Shown here: positions 9,545-19,437 of the stretch, piece after piece
Layout of the letters: each line of letters starts with the position of its first letter
How positions within the stretch are numbered: the first letter of the stretch is position 1
NCBI RefSeq assembly: GCF_000003605.2
Contig: NW_003114628.1
Coordinates: 1-35,700 of the forward strand
Reading direction: 5' to 3'
From: Saccoglossus kowalevskii
Lineage: Eukaryota > Hemichordata > Enteropneusta > Harrimaniidae
Length of the DNA stretch: 35,700 nucleotides
Translations under genes and position numbers: made by a program
The notes under the pieces: model-generated
The model's database searches: none
What the model was told of the DNA's origin: nothing
Seen by the model: only the letters and a program-made list of their open reading frames with translations

Positions 9545-9735
9545 TAGCTAGAGTCAGGTTCGGATTACGTGCTACTCAGTAAGCGACGAATAAGTATAGT
9601 GCATTGATCTTGCATTTAATCTACAGTTTATAATGACTGCGTGATTATGTTTCGTAACCTGTTACTCTGAAATGGAATTGAATGTAGAATCCCAAAATAC
9701 GACTCAAAACAACAAGAACTACATATAGCACAATC

Positions 9736-9807
9736 TGCCGAGACGAGGATTCGAAACTGGGTTATTGCGGGCACAACGCAATGTCCTAACCACTAGACGA
9801 TCACGGC
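9736..9807 (-). tRNA. tRNA-His: Unit 38: tRNA-His(GTG), class H, G53T and G64C
   Basis: C37 loop; two mismatches in the T stem. Split tail. Same as unit 128; unit 78 is the other counterpart. Confidence 0.57.
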
Positions 9808-10003
9808 TAGCTAGAGTCATGTTCGGATAACGTGATGCTCAGTAAGCGACGAATAAGTATAGTGCATTTATTTTGCATTTAATCTACAGTTTATGATGAC
9901 TGCAGTGCGTTATTATGTTTGCTAACATGTTAACCTGGAAAAGAATTGAAAGTAGAATCCCAAAATACGACTCAAAACAACAAAAACTACATATCGCACA
10001 ATC

Positions 10004-10075
10004 TGCCGAGACCAGGATTCGAACCTGGGTTATTGCGGCCACAACGCAATGTCCTAACCACTAGACGATTACGGC
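10004..10075 (-). tRNA. tRNA-His: Unit 39: tRNA-His(GTG), G6A, hybrid of two units
   Basis: 3' side and left flank resemble units 35 and 79 (tatcgcac, ctgccgag); the 5' end has G6A like units 36 and 80. Block A has this one unit where block B has two, so the crossover probably fell in this tRNA. Tail T5. Copied in unit 129. Confidence 0.82.
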
Positions 10076-10266
10076 TAGCTAGAGTCATGTTCGGATAACG
10101 TGATGCTCAGTAAGCGACGAATAAGTATAGTGCATTTATTTTGCATTTAATCTACAGTTTATAATGACTGCGTGATTATGATTCGTAACCTGTTACTCTG
10201 AAATGGAATTGAATGTAGAATCTCAAAATACGACTCAAAACAACAAAAACTACATATCGCACAATC

Positions 10267-10338
10267 TGCCGAGACCAGGATTCGAACCTGGGTTATTGCG
10301 GCCACAACGCAATATCCTAACCACTAGACGATCACGGC
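10267..10338 (-). tRNA. tRNA-His: Unit 40: tRNA-His(GTG), C25T
   Basis: C25T gives a G10-T25 wobble in the D stem. Tail T5. The upstream block reads gacgactaag. Same change in units 81 and 130. Confidence 0.87.
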
Positions 10339-10529
10339 TAGCTAGAGTCATGTTCGGATAACGTGATGCTCAGTAAGCGACGACTAAGTATAGTGCATTA
10401 AACTTGCATTTAATCTACAGTTTATAATGACTGCGTGATTATGTTTGCTAACCTGTCACTCTGAAATGGAATTGAATGTAGAATTCCAAAATACGACGCA
10501 AAACAACAAAAACTACATATAGCACAATC

Positions 10530-10601
10530 TGCCGAGACCAGGATTCGAACCTGGGTTATTGCGGCCACAACGCAATGTCCTAACCACTAGACGATCACGG
10601 C
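10530..10601 (-). tRNA. tRNA-His: Unit 41: tRNA-His(GTG), modal
   Basis: Modal sequence. Tail T5. The 5' flank reads catattcgcat. Counterparts are units 82 and 131. Confidence 0.92.
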
Positions 10602-10793
10602 TAGCTAGAGTCATATTCGCATAACGTGATGCTCAGTAAGCGACGAATAAGTATAGTGCATTGATCTTCCATTTAATCTACAGTTTATGATGACTGCGGG
10701 ATTATGTTTGCCAACCTGTTACCCTGGAAGTAAAATTGAATGTAGAATCCCAAAATACGACGCAAAACAACAAAAACTACATATAGCACAATC

Positions 10794-10865
10794 AGCCAAG
10801 ACCAGGATTCGAAACTGGGTTATTGCGGCCACAACACAATGTCCTAACCACTAGACGATCACGGC
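10794..10865 (-). tRNA. tRNA-His: Unit 42: tRNA-His(GTG), discriminator changed
   Basis: A73T changes the discriminator base; C69T, C30T and G53T also present. The only class G loop copy with G53T. Tail T5. Related to unit 132. Confidence 0.6.
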
Positions 10866-11056
10866 TAACTAGAGTCATGTTCGGATAACGTGATGCTCAG
10901 TAAGCGATGAATAAGTATAGTGCATGTATTTTGCATTTAATCTACAGTTTATGATGACTGCGTTATTGTGTTTGCTAACCTGTTACCCTGGAAAAGAATT
11001 GAAAGTAGAATCCCAAAATACGACTCAAAACAACAAAAACTACATATCGCACAATC

Positions 11057-11128
11057 TGCCGAGACCAGGCTTCGAGCCTGGGTTGTTGCGACCACAACGC
11101 AATGTCCTAACCACTAAACGATCACGGC
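11057..11128 (-). tRNA. tRNA-His: Unit 43: tRNA-His(GTG), C38T variant
   Basis: Loop TTGTGGT, C12T wobble, T44C, T54C and T60G. T54C hits the B box. Tail T5. Same set in unit 85. Confidence 0.7.
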
Positions 11129-11319
11129 TAGCTAGAGTCATGTTCGGATTAGGTGCTACTCAGTAAGCGACGAATAAGTATAGTGCATTAAACTTGCATT
11201 TAATCTACAGTTTATAATGACTGCGTGATTATGTTTCGTAACCTGTTACTCTGAAATGGAATTGAATGTAGAATCCCAAAATACGACTCAAAACAACAAG
11301 AACTACATATAGCACAATC

Positions 11320-11391
11320 TGCCGAGACCAGGATTCGAACCTGGGTTATTGCGGCCACAACGCAATGTCCTAACCACTAGACGATCACGGC
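11320..11391 (-). tRNA. tRNA-His: Unit 44: tRNA-His(GTG), modal
   Basis: Modal sequence. Split tail. Copied in unit 86. Confidence 0.92.
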
Positions 11392-11582
11392 TAGCTAGAG
11401 TCATGTTCGGATTACGTGCTACTCAGTAAGCGACGAATAAGTATAGTGCATTGATCTTGCATTTAATCTACAGTTTATGATGACTGCGGGATTATGTTTG
11501 CCAACCTGTCACTCTGAAATGGAATTGAATGTAGAATTCCAAAATACGACGCAAAACAACAAAAACTACATATAGCACAATC

Positions 11583-11654
11583 TGCCGAGACCAGGATTCG
11601 AAACTGGGTTATTGCGGGCACAACGCAATGTCCTAACCACTAGACGATCACGGC
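11583..11654 (-). tRNA. tRNA-His: Unit 45: tRNA-His(GTG), class H, B box G53T
   Basis: C37 loop, G53T. Tail T5. First unit of block B, counterpart of unit 5; also matches unit 87. Confidence 0.63.
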
Positions 11655-11850
11655 TAGCTAGAGTCATGTTCGGATAACGTGATGCTCAGTAAGCGACGAA
11701 TAAGTATAGTGCATTTATTTTGCATTTAATCTTCAGTTTATGATGACTGCAGTGCGTTATTATGTTTGCTAACATGTTAACCTGGAAAAGAATTGAAAGT
11801 AGAATCCCAAAATACGACTCAAAACAACAAAAACTACATATCGCACAATC

Positions 11851-11922
11851 TGCCGAGACCAGGATTCGAACCTGGGTTATTGCGGCCACAACGCAATGTC
11901 CTAACCACTAGACGATCACGGC
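11851..11922 (-). tRNA. tRNA-His: Unit 46: tRNA-His(GTG), modal
   Basis: Modal sequence, Tail T5. Copy of unit 6 including its spacer. Confidence 0.93.
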
Positions 11923-12114
11923 TAGCTAGAGTCATATTCGGATAACGTGATGCTCAGTAAGCGACGAATAAGTATAGTGCATTGATCTTGCATTTAATCT
12001 ACAGTTTATGATGACTGCGTGATTATGTTTGCCAACCTGTTACCCTGGAAGTAAAATTGAATGTAGAATCCCAAAATACGACTCAAAACAACAAGAACTA
12101 CATATAGCACAATG

Positions 12115-12186
12115 TGCCGAGACCAGGATTCGAACCTGGGTTATTGCGGCCACAACGCAATGTCCTAACCACTAGACGATTACGGC
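12115..12186 (-). tRNA. tRNA-His: Unit 47: tRNA-His(GTG), G6A
   Basis: A6-C67 mismatch. Split tail. Copy of unit 7. Confidence 0.82.
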
Positions 12187-12373
12187 TAGCTAGAGTCATG
12201 TTCGGATAACGTGATGCTCAGTAAGCGACGAATAAGTATAGTGCATTTATTTTGCATTTAATCTACAGTTTATAATGATTGCGTGATTATGATTCGAAAC
12301 CTCTTACCCTTGAAACGAATTGAATGTAGAATCCCAAAATAAACGACTCAAAACAACGACATAACGTACAATC

Positions 12374-12445
12374 TGCCGAGACCAGGATTCGAACCTGGGT
12401 TATTGCGGTCACAATGGAATGTCCTATCCACTATACGATCACGGC
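12374..12445 (-). pseudogene. Unit 48: tRNA-His-like, class D, C12A
   Basis: Class D stem and A12-G23. Tail T4. Copy of unit 8. Confidence 0.72.
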
Positions 12446-12634
12446 TAGCCAGTCATGTTCTGATTACGTGTTACGCTGTAAGCGACGAATAAGTATAGTG
12501 CATTGAACTTGCATTTAATCTACAGTTTATAATGACTGCGTGATTATGATTCGTAACCTGTAACTCTGAAATGGAATTGAATGTAGAATCCCAAAATACG
12601 ACTCAAAACAACAAGAACTACATATAGCACAATC

Positions 12635-12706
12635 TGCCGAGACCAGGATTCGAACCTGGGTTATTGCGGCCACAACGAAATGTCCTAACCACTAGACGAT
12701 CACGGC
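12635..12706 (-). tRNA. tRNA-His: Unit 49: tRNA-His(GTG), G29T
   Basis: T29-C41 mismatch in the anticodon stem. Split tail. Copy of unit 9. Confidence 0.8.
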
Positions 12707-12898
12707 TAGCTAGAGTCATGTTCGGATTACGTGCTACTCAGTAAGCGACGAATAAGTATAGTGCATTGATCTTGCATTTAATCTACAGTTTATGATGACT
12801 GCGTGATTATGTTTGCCAACCTGTTACCCTGGAAGTAAAATTGAATGCAGAATTCCAAAATACGACGCAAAACAACAAGAACTACATATAGCACAATC

Positions 12899-12970
12899 TG
12901 CCGAGTTCAGGATTCGAACCTGGGTTATTGCGGCCACAACGCAATGTCCTAACCACTAGACGATCACGGC
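12899..12970 (-). tRNA. tRNA-His: Unit 50: tRNA-His(GTG), G65A and T66A
   Basis: Two adjacent changes at the acceptor/T-stem junction break 49-65 and 7-66. Split tail. Counterpart of modal unit 10; unit 56 carries the same double change. Confidence 0.75.
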
Positions 12971-13157
12971 TAGCTCATGTTCGGATTACGTGCTACTCAG
13001 TAAGCGACGAATAAGTATAGCGCATTGATCTTGCATTTAATCTACAGTTTATGATGACTGCGTGATTATGTTTGCCAACCTGTTACCCTGGAAGTAAAAT
13101 TGAATGCAGAATTCCAAAATACGACGCAAAACAACAAAAACTACATATAGCACAATC

Positions 13158-13229
13158 TGCCGAGACCAGGATTCGAACCTGGGTTATTGCGTGCACAACG
13201 CAATGTCCTAACCACTAGACGATCACGGC
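13158..13229 (-). tRNA. tRNA-His: Unit 51: tRNA-His(GTG), class T
   Basis: Loop TTGTGCA. Tail T5. Counterpart of units 1 and 11. Confidence 0.82.
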
Positions 13230-13421
13230 TAGCTAGAGTCATGTTCGGATTACGTGCTACACAGTAAGCGACGAATAAGTATAGTGCATTGATCTTGCAT
13301 TTAATCTACAGTTTATGATGACTGCGTGATTATGTTTGCCAACCTGTTACCCTGGAAGTAAAATTGAATGTAGAATCCCAAAATACGACGCAAAACAAAA
13401 AAAACTACATATAGCACAATC

Positions 13422-13493
13422 TGCCGAGACCAGGATTCGAACCTGGGTTATTGCGGCCACAACGCAATGTCCTAACCACTAGACGATCACGGC
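13422..13493 (-). tRNA. tRNA-His: Unit 52: tRNA-His(GTG), modal
   Basis: Modal sequence with T8 tail. Followed by the shortened spacer also seen after unit 2. Confidence 0.93.
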
Positions 13494-13674
13494 TAGCTAG
13501 AGTCTTGTTCGGATAACGTGATGCTCAGTAAGCGACGAATAAGTATAGTGCATTTAATCTACAGTTTATGATGACTGCGTGATTATGTTTGCCAACCTGT
13601 TACCCTGGAAGTAAAATTGAATGTAGAATCCCAAAATACGACGCAAAACAACAAAAACTACATATAGCACAATC

Positions 13675-13746
13675 TGCCGAGACCAGGATTTGAACCTGGG
13701 TTATTGCGGGCACAACGCAATGTCCTAACCACTAGACGATCACGGC
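13675..13746 (-). tRNA. tRNA-His: Unit 53: tRNA-His(GTG), class H
   Basis: C37 loop, G57A, intact T stem. Tail T5. Copy of unit 3. Confidence 0.82.
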
Positions 13747-13931
13747 TAGCTAGAGTCATGTTCGGATTACGTGCTATTCAGTAAGCGACGAATAAGTATA
13801 GTGCATTGATCTTGCATTTAATCTGAAGTTTATAATGACTGCGTGATTATGTTTGCTAACCTGTTACCCTTGAAACGAATTGAATGTAGAATCCCAAAAT
13901 ACGACTCAAAACAACGACATAACGCACAATC

Positions 13932-14003
13932 TGCCGAGACCAGGATTCGAACCTGGGTTATTGCGGTCACAATGGAATGTCCTATCCACTATACGATCAC
14001 GAC
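13932..14003 (-). pseudogene. Unit 54: tRNA-His-like, class D, C2T
   Basis: Class D with C12A; C2T gives T2-G71, and the 5' flank is altered (cacgacaagcc). Tail T4. Counterpart of unit 4. Confidence 0.72.
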
Positions 14004-14192
14004 AAGCCAGTCATGTTCTGATTACGTGTTACGCGGTAAGCGACGAATAAGTATAGTGCATTGAACTTGCATTTAAACTACAGTTTATAATGACTGCGTG
14101 ATTATGATTCGTAACCTGTCACTCTGAAATGGAATTGAATGTAGAATTCCAAAATACGACGCAAAACAACAAAAACTACATATAGCACAATC

Positions 14193-14264
14193 TGCCGAGA
14201 CCAGGATTCGAAACTGGGTTATTGCGGGCACAACGCAATGTCCTAACCACTAGACGATCACGGC
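14193..14264 (-). tRNA. tRNA-His: Unit 55: tRNA-His(GTG), class H, B box G53T
   Basis: C37 loop, G53T. Tail T5. The 5' flank catgttcgtat is shared with unit 15. Confidence 0.63.
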
Positions 14265-14456
14265 TAGCTAGAGTCATGTTCGTATAACGTGATGCTCAGT
14301 AAGCGACGAATAAGTATAGTGCATTTATTTTGCATTTAATCTACAGTTTATGATGACTGCGTTATTATGTTTGCAAACCTGTTACCCTGGAAGTAAAATT
14401 GAATGTAGAATCCCAAAATACGACGCAAAACAACAAAAACTACATATAGCACAATC

Positions 14457-14528
14457 TGCCGAGTTCAGGATTCGAACCTGGGTTATTGCGGCCACAACGC
14501 AATGTCCTAACCACTAGACGATCACGGA
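14457..14528 (-). tRNA. tRNA-His: Unit 56: tRNA-His(GTG), G1T, G65A, T66A
   Basis: First base pair lost (T1-C72) as well as 49-65 and 7-66. Tail T5. The following spacer has several single-base losses (near 14549, 14561, 14598). The most eroded class G unit of this region. Confidence 0.65.
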
Positions 14529-14712
14529 TAGCCAGTCATGTCCTGATTAGTGCTACTCAGTAGCGACGAATAAGTATAGTGCATTGATCTTGCATTTATC
14601 TGAGTTTATGATGACTGCGTAATTATGTTTGCTAACCTGTCACTCTGAAATGGAATGAATGTAGAATTGCAAAATACGACGCAAGACAACAAAAACTACA
14701 TATAGCACAATC

Positions 14713-14784
14713 TGCCGAGACCAGGATTCGAAACTGGGTTATTGCGGGCACAACGCAATGTCCTAACCACTAGACGATCACGGC
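14713..14784 (-). tRNA. tRNA-His: Unit 57: tRNA-His(GTG), class H, B box G53T
   Basis: C37 loop, G53T. Tail T5. Resembles unit 29 but with normal G71. Confidence 0.63.
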
Positions 14785-14976
14785 TAGCTAGAGTCATGTT
14801 CGGATAACGTGATGCTCAGTAAGCGACGAATAAGTATAGTACATTTATTTTGCATTTAATCTACAGTTTATGATGACTGCGTTATTATGTTTGCTAACCT
14901 GTTACCCTGGAAAAGAATTGAAAGTAGAATCCCAAAATACGACTCAAAACAACAAAAAAATACATATCGCACAATC

Positions 14977-15048
14977 TGCCGAGACCAGGATTCGAACCTG
15001 GGTTATTGCGGTCACAATGGAATGTCCTATCCACTATACGATCACGGC
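14977..15048 (-). pseudogene. Unit 58: tRNA-His-like, class D, C12A
   Basis: Class D, A12-G23. Tail T7. Copy of unit 30. Confidence 0.72.
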
Positions 15049-15237
15049 TAGCCAGTCATGTTCTGATTACGTGTTACGCTGTAAGCGACGAATAAGTATA
15101 GTGCATTGAACTTGCATTTAATCTACAGTTTATAATGACTGCGTGATTATGATTCGTAACCTGTTACTCTGAAATGGAATTGAATGTAGAATCTCAAAAT
15201 ACGACTCAAAACAACAAAAACTACATATCGCACAATC

Positions 15238-15309
15238 TGCCGAGACCAGGATTCGTACCTGGGTTATTGCGGCCACAACGCAATGTCCTATCCACTAGAC
15301 GATCACGGC
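15238..15309 (-). tRNA. tRNA-His: Unit 59: tRNA-His(GTG), T20A and T55A
   Basis: Class G anticodon arm with B-box T55A. Tail T5. Copy of unit 31. Confidence 0.72.
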
Positions 15310-15500
15310 TAGCTAAAGTCATGTTCGGATTAGGTGCTACTCAGTAAGCGACGAATAAGTATAGTGCATTAAACTTGCATTTAATCTACAGTTTATAATG
15401 ACTGCGTGATTATGTTTCGTAACCTGTTACTCTGTAATGGAATTGAATGTAGAATCCCAAAATACGACTCAAAACAACAAGAACTACATATAGCACAATC

Positions 15501-15572
15501 TGCCGAGACCAGGATTCGAACCTGGGTTATTGCGGCCACAACGCAATGTCCTAACCACTAGACGATCACGGC
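15501..15572 (-). tRNA. tRNA-His: Unit 60: tRNA-His(GTG), modal
   Basis: Modal sequence. Split tail. Copy of unit 32. Confidence 0.92.
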
Positions 15573-15764
15573 TAGCTAGAGTCATGTTCGGATTACGTGC
15601 TACTCAGTAAGCGACGAATAAGTATAGTGCATTGATCTTGCATTTAATCTACAGTTTATGATGACTGCGGGATTATGTTTGCCAACCTGTTACCCTGGAA
15701 GTAAAATTGAATGTAGAATCCCAAAATACGACGCAAAACAACAAAAACTACATATAGCACAATC

Positions 15765-15836
15765 TGCCGAGACCAGGCTTCGAGCCTGGGTTGTTGCGGT
15801 CACAATGGAATGTCCTATCCACTAGACGATCACGGC
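15765..15836 (-). pseudogene. Unit 61: tRNA-His-like, class D with unit-43 T arm
   Basis: Class D anticodon arm joined to the T54C, T60G, T44C set of units 43 and 85. Tail T5. A second kind of within-gene hybrid. Confidence 0.72.
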
Positions 15837-16028
15837 TAGCCAGTCATGTCCTGATTAGGTGCTACTCAGTAAGCAACGAATAAGTATAGTGCATTGAACT
15901 TGCATTTAATCTACAGTTTATAATAATGACTGCGTGATTACGTTTCGTAACCTGTTACTCTGAAATGGAATTTAATGTAGAATCCCAAAATATGACGCAA
16001 AACAACAAAAAATACATATAGCACAATC

Positions 16029-16100
16029 TGCCGAGACCAGGATTCGAACCTGGGTTATTGCGGGCACAACGCAATGTCCTAACCACTAGACGATCACGGC
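16029..16100 (-). tRNA. tRNA-His: Unit 62: tRNA-His(GTG), class H, intact T arm
   Basis: C37 loop with every other arm modal. Tail T6, unique in the window. Right junction matches unit 22. Confidence 0.84.
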
Positions 16101-16291
16101 TAGCTAGAGTCATGTTCGGATATCGTGCTACTCAGTAAGTTACGAATAAGTATAGTGCATTGATCTTGCATTTAATCTACAGTTTATGATGACTGCGTTA
16201 TTATGTTTTCTAACCTGTTACCATGGAAAAGAATTGAAAGTAGAATTCCAAAATACGACTCAAAACAACAAAAACTACATATCGCACAATC

Positions 16292-16363
16292 TGCCGAGAC
16301 CAGGATTCGAACCTGGGTTATTGCGGTCACAATGGAATGTCCTATCCACTAGACGATCACGGC
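16292..16363 (-). pseudogene. Unit 63: tRNA-His-like, class D
   Basis: Plain class D. Tail T5. Copy of unit 23. Confidence 0.72.
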
Positions 16364-16546
16364 TAGCCAGTCATGTCCTGATTAGGTGCTACTCAGTAAG
16401 CGACGAATAAGTATAGTGCATTGATCTTGCATTTAATCTGAAGTTTATAATGACTGCGGTATTATGTTTGCTAACCTGTTACCCTTGAAACGAATTGAAT
16501 GTAGAATCCCAAAATACGACTCAAAACAACGACATAACGCACAATC

Positions 16547-16618
16547 TGCCGAGACCAGGATTCGAACCTGGGTTATTGCGGCCACAACGCAATGTCCTAA
16601 CCACTAGACGATCACGGC
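16547..16618 (-). tRNA. tRNA-His: Unit 64: tRNA-His(GTG), modal
   Basis: Modal sequence; counterpart of unit 24 without A51C. Tail T4. Confidence 0.92.
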
Positions 16619-16811
16619 TAGCTAGAGTCATGTTTGGATAACGTGATGCTCAGTAAGCGACGAATAAGTATAGTGCATTTATTTTGCATTTAATCTACAG
16701 TTTATGATGACTGCGTTATTATGTTTGCTAACCTGTTACCCTGGAAAAGAATTGAAAGTAGAATCCCAAAATACGACTCAAAATAACAAAACAACGACGT
16801 AACGCACAATC

Positions 16812-16883
16812 TGCCGAGACCAGGATTCGAACCTGGGTTATTGCGGCCACAACGCAATGTCCTAACCACTAGACGATCACGGC
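16812..16883 (-). tRNA. tRNA-His: Unit 65: tRNA-His(GTG), modal
   Basis: Modal sequence. Two TTTT runs. Copy of unit 25. Confidence 0.92.
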
Positions 16884-17074
16884 TAGCTAGAGTCATGTTC
16901 GGATTACGAGCTACTCAGTAAGCGACGAATAAGTATAGTGCATTGATCTTGCATTTAATCTACAGTTTATGATGACTGCGTAATTATGTTTGCTAACCTG
17001 TCACTCTGAAATGGAATTGAATGTAGAATTGCAAAATACGACGCAAGACAACAAAAACTACATATAGCACAATC

Positions 17075-17146
17075 TGCCGAGACCAGGATTCGAAACTGGG
17101 TTATTGCGGGCACAACGCAATGTCCTAACCACTAGACGATCACGGC
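17075..17146 (-). tRNA. tRNA-His: Unit 66: tRNA-His(GTG), class H, B box G53T
   Basis: C37 loop, G53T. Tail T5. Copy of unit 26. Confidence 0.63.
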
Positions 17147-17338
17147 TAGCTAGAGTCATGTTCGGATAACGTGATGCTCAGTAAGCGACGAATAAGTATA
17201 GTGCATTTATTTTGCATTTAATCTACAGTTTATGATGACTGCGTTATTATGTTTGCTAACCTGTTACCCTGGAAAAGAATTGAAAGTAGAATCCCAAAAT
17301 ACGACTCAAAACAACAAAAAAATACATATCGCACAATC

Positions 17339-17410
17339 TGCCGAGAGCAGGATTCGTACCTGGGTTATTGCGGTCACAATGGAATGTCCTATCCACTAGA
17401 CGATCACGGC
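17339..17410 (-). pseudogene. Unit 67: tRNA-His-like, class D, T-arm changes
   Basis: Class D with G65C and T55A. Tail T7. Copy of unit 27. Confidence 0.75.
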
Positions 17411-17593
17411 TAGCCAGTCATGTCCTGATTAGGTGCTACTCAGTAAGCGACGAATAAGTATAGTGCATTGATCTTGCATTTAATCTGAAGTTCATAATTA
17501 CTGCGTGATTATGTTTGCTAACCTGTTACCCTTGAAACAAATTGAAGGTAGAATCCCAAAATACAACTCAAAACAACGACATAACGCACAATC

Positions 17594-17665
17594 TGCCGCG
17601 ACCAGGATTCGAACCTGGGTTATTGCGGCCACAACGCAATGTCCTAACCACTAGACGATCACGGC
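17594..17665 (-). tRNA. tRNA-His: Unit 68: tRNA-His(GTG), T68G
   Basis: T68G turns the usual U5-U68 mismatch into a U-G wobble, giving a fully paired acceptor stem. Everything else modal. Tail T4. Structurally the best-paired copy in the window. Confidence 0.93.
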
Positions 17666-17856
17666 TAGCTAGAGTCATGTTCGGATTACGTGTTACTCAG
17701 TAAGCGACGAATAAGTATAGTGCATTGATCTTGCATTTAATCTACAGTTTATGATGACTGCGTAATTATGTTTGCTAACCTGTCACTCTGAAATGGAATT
17801 GAATGTAGAATTGCAAAATACGACGCAAGACAACAAAAACTACATATAGCACAATC

Positions 17857-17928
17857 TGTCGAGACCAGGATTCGAACCTGGGTTATTGCGGGCACAACGC
17901 AATGTCCTAACCACTAGACGATCACGGC
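17857..17928 (-). tRNA. tRNA-His: Unit 69: tRNA-His(GTG), class H, G71A
   Basis: C37 loop, intact T stem, C2-A71 mismatch. Tail T5. Counterpart of unit 29. Confidence 0.75.
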
Positions 17929-18120
17929 TAGCTAGAGTCATGTTCGGATAACGTGATGCTCAGTAAGCGACGAATAAGTATAGTACATTTATTTTCCATT
18001 TAATCTACAGTTTATGATGACTGCGTTATTATGTTTGCTAACCTGTTACCCTGGAAAAGAATTGAAAGTAGAATCCCAAAATACGACTCAAAACAACAAA
18101 AAAATACATATCGCACAATC

Positions 18121-18192
18121 TGCCGAGACCAGGATTCGAACCTGGGTTATTGCGGTCACAATGGAATGTCCTATCCACTATACGATCACGGC
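18121..18192 (-). pseudogene. Unit 70: tRNA-His-like, class D, C12A
   Basis: Class D, A12-G23. Tail T7. Copy of unit 30. Confidence 0.72.
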
Positions 18193-18381
18193 TAGCCAGT
18201 CATGTTCTGATTACGTGTTACGCTGTAAGCGACGAATAAGTATAGTGCATTGAACTTGCATTTAATCTACAGTTTATAATGACTGCGTGATTATGATTCG
18301 TAACCTGTTACTCTGAAATGGAATTGAATGTAGAATCTCAAAATACGACTCAAAACAACAAAAACTACATATCGCACAATC

Positions 18382-18453
18382 TGCCGAGACCAGGATTCGT
18401 ACCTGGGTTATTGCGGCCACAACGCAATGTCCTATCCACTAGACGATCACGGC
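18382..18453 (-). tRNA. tRNA-His: Unit 71: tRNA-His(GTG), T20A and T55A
   Basis: Class G anticodon arm, B-box T55A. Tail T5. Copy of unit 31. Confidence 0.72.
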
Positions 18454-18644
18454 TAGCTAAAGTCATGTTCGGATTAGGTGCTACTCAGTAAGCGACGAAT
18501 AAGTATAGTGCATTAAACTTGCATTTAATCTACAGTTTATAATGACTGCGTGATTATGTTTCGTAACCTGTTACTCTGAAATGGAATTGAATGTAGAATC
18601 CCAAAATACGACTCAAAACAACAAGAACTACATATAGCACAATC

Positions 18645-18716
18645 CGCCGAGACAAGGTTTCGAACCTGGGTTATTGCGGCCACAACGCAATGTCCTAACC
18701 ACTAGACGATCACGGC
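18645..18716 (-). tRNA. tRNA-His: Unit 72: tRNA-His(GTG), A73G and G64T
   Basis: Discriminator A73G, T-stem G64T and T-loop T60A. Split tail. Counterpart of modal unit 32, so these arose after the block copied. Confidence 0.72.
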
Positions 18717-18908
18717 TAGCTAGAGTCATGTTCGGATTGCGTGCTACTCAGTAAGCGACGAATAAGTATAGTGCATTGATCTTGCATTTAATATACAGTT
18801 TATGATGACTGCGGGATTATGTTTGCCAACCTGTTACCCTGGAAGTAAAATTGAATGTAGAATCCCAAAATACGACGCAAAACAACAAAAACTACATATA
18901 GCACAATC

Positions 18909-18980
18909 TGCCGAGACCAGGCTTCGAACCTGGGTTATTGCGGCCACAATGGAATGTCCTATCCACTAGACGATCACGGC
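18909..18980 (-). pseudogene. Unit 73: tRNA-His-like, G/D hybrid
   Basis: Class G loop with class D 5' stem strand, T20A and T60G. Tail T5. Copy of unit 33, with ctagctagtc rather than ctagccagtc in the 5' flank. Confidence 0.7.
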
Positions 18981-19169
18981 TAGCTAGTCATGTCCTGATT
19001 AGGTGCTACTCAGTAAGCGACGAATAAGTATAGTGCATTGAACTTGCATTTAATCTACAGTTTATGATGACTGCGTAATTATGTTTGCTAACCTGTCACT
19101 CTGAAATGGAATTGAATGTAGAATTCCAAAATACGACGCAAAACAACAAGAACTACATATAGCACAATC

Positions 19170-19241
19170 TGCCGAGACCAGGATTCGAAACTGGGTTATT
19201 GCGGGCACAACACAATGTCCTAACCACTAGACGATCACGGC
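19170..19241 (-). tRNA. tRNA-His: Unit 74: tRNA-His(GTG), class H, G53T and C30T
   Basis: C37 loop. Split tail. Copy of unit 34. Confidence 0.6.
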
Positions 19242-19437
19242 TAGCTAGAGTCATGTTCGGATAACGTGATGCTCAGTAAGCGACGAATAAGTATAGTGCA
19301 TTTATTTTGCATTTAATCTACAGTTTATGATGACTGCAGTGCGTTATTATGTTTGCTAACATGTTAACCTGGAAAAGAATTGAAAGTAGAATCCCAAAAT
19401 ACGACTCAAAACAACAAAAACTACATATCGCACAATC

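Larger units (their letters stand above)
5570..10003. repeat. Higher-order repeat block A, right part (units 22-38)
   Basis: Units 22 to 38 match units 62 to 78 at a constant offset of 10,492 bp. Shared private markers include the spacer cagtaagttacgaataag after unit 22/62, gagagcagg in 27/67, tgtcgag in 29/69, and the hybrid anticodon stem of 33/73. The left junction lies inside tRNA 22/62, where the T arms differ. Confidence 0.9.
11504..13543. repeat. Higher-order repeat block B, left part (units 45-52)
   Basis: Second copy of the segment at 1001-3040. I saw few differences, for example gagttcagg in unit 50 where unit 10 has gagaccagg. The spacing is 40 units in both parts of the higher-order repeat. 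Confidence 0.9.
13116..14160. repeat. Copy of the window's first four units (units 51-54)
   Basis: Units 51 to 54 match units 1 to 4 at an offset of about 13,115. This includes the short unit 2-3 spacer in which about 16 bp around the gcattt motif are missing. Units 1 and 2 also match units 11 and 12 at offset 2,612. Confidence 0.85.
14713..15764. repeat. Copy of units 29-32 (units 57-60)
   Basis: Units 57 to 60 match units 29 to 32 at offset 7,348. They lie in the middle of the 40-unit repeat where blocks A and B otherwise disagree. A segment from elsewhere in the array seems to have replaced the expected units here. Confidence 0.82.
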
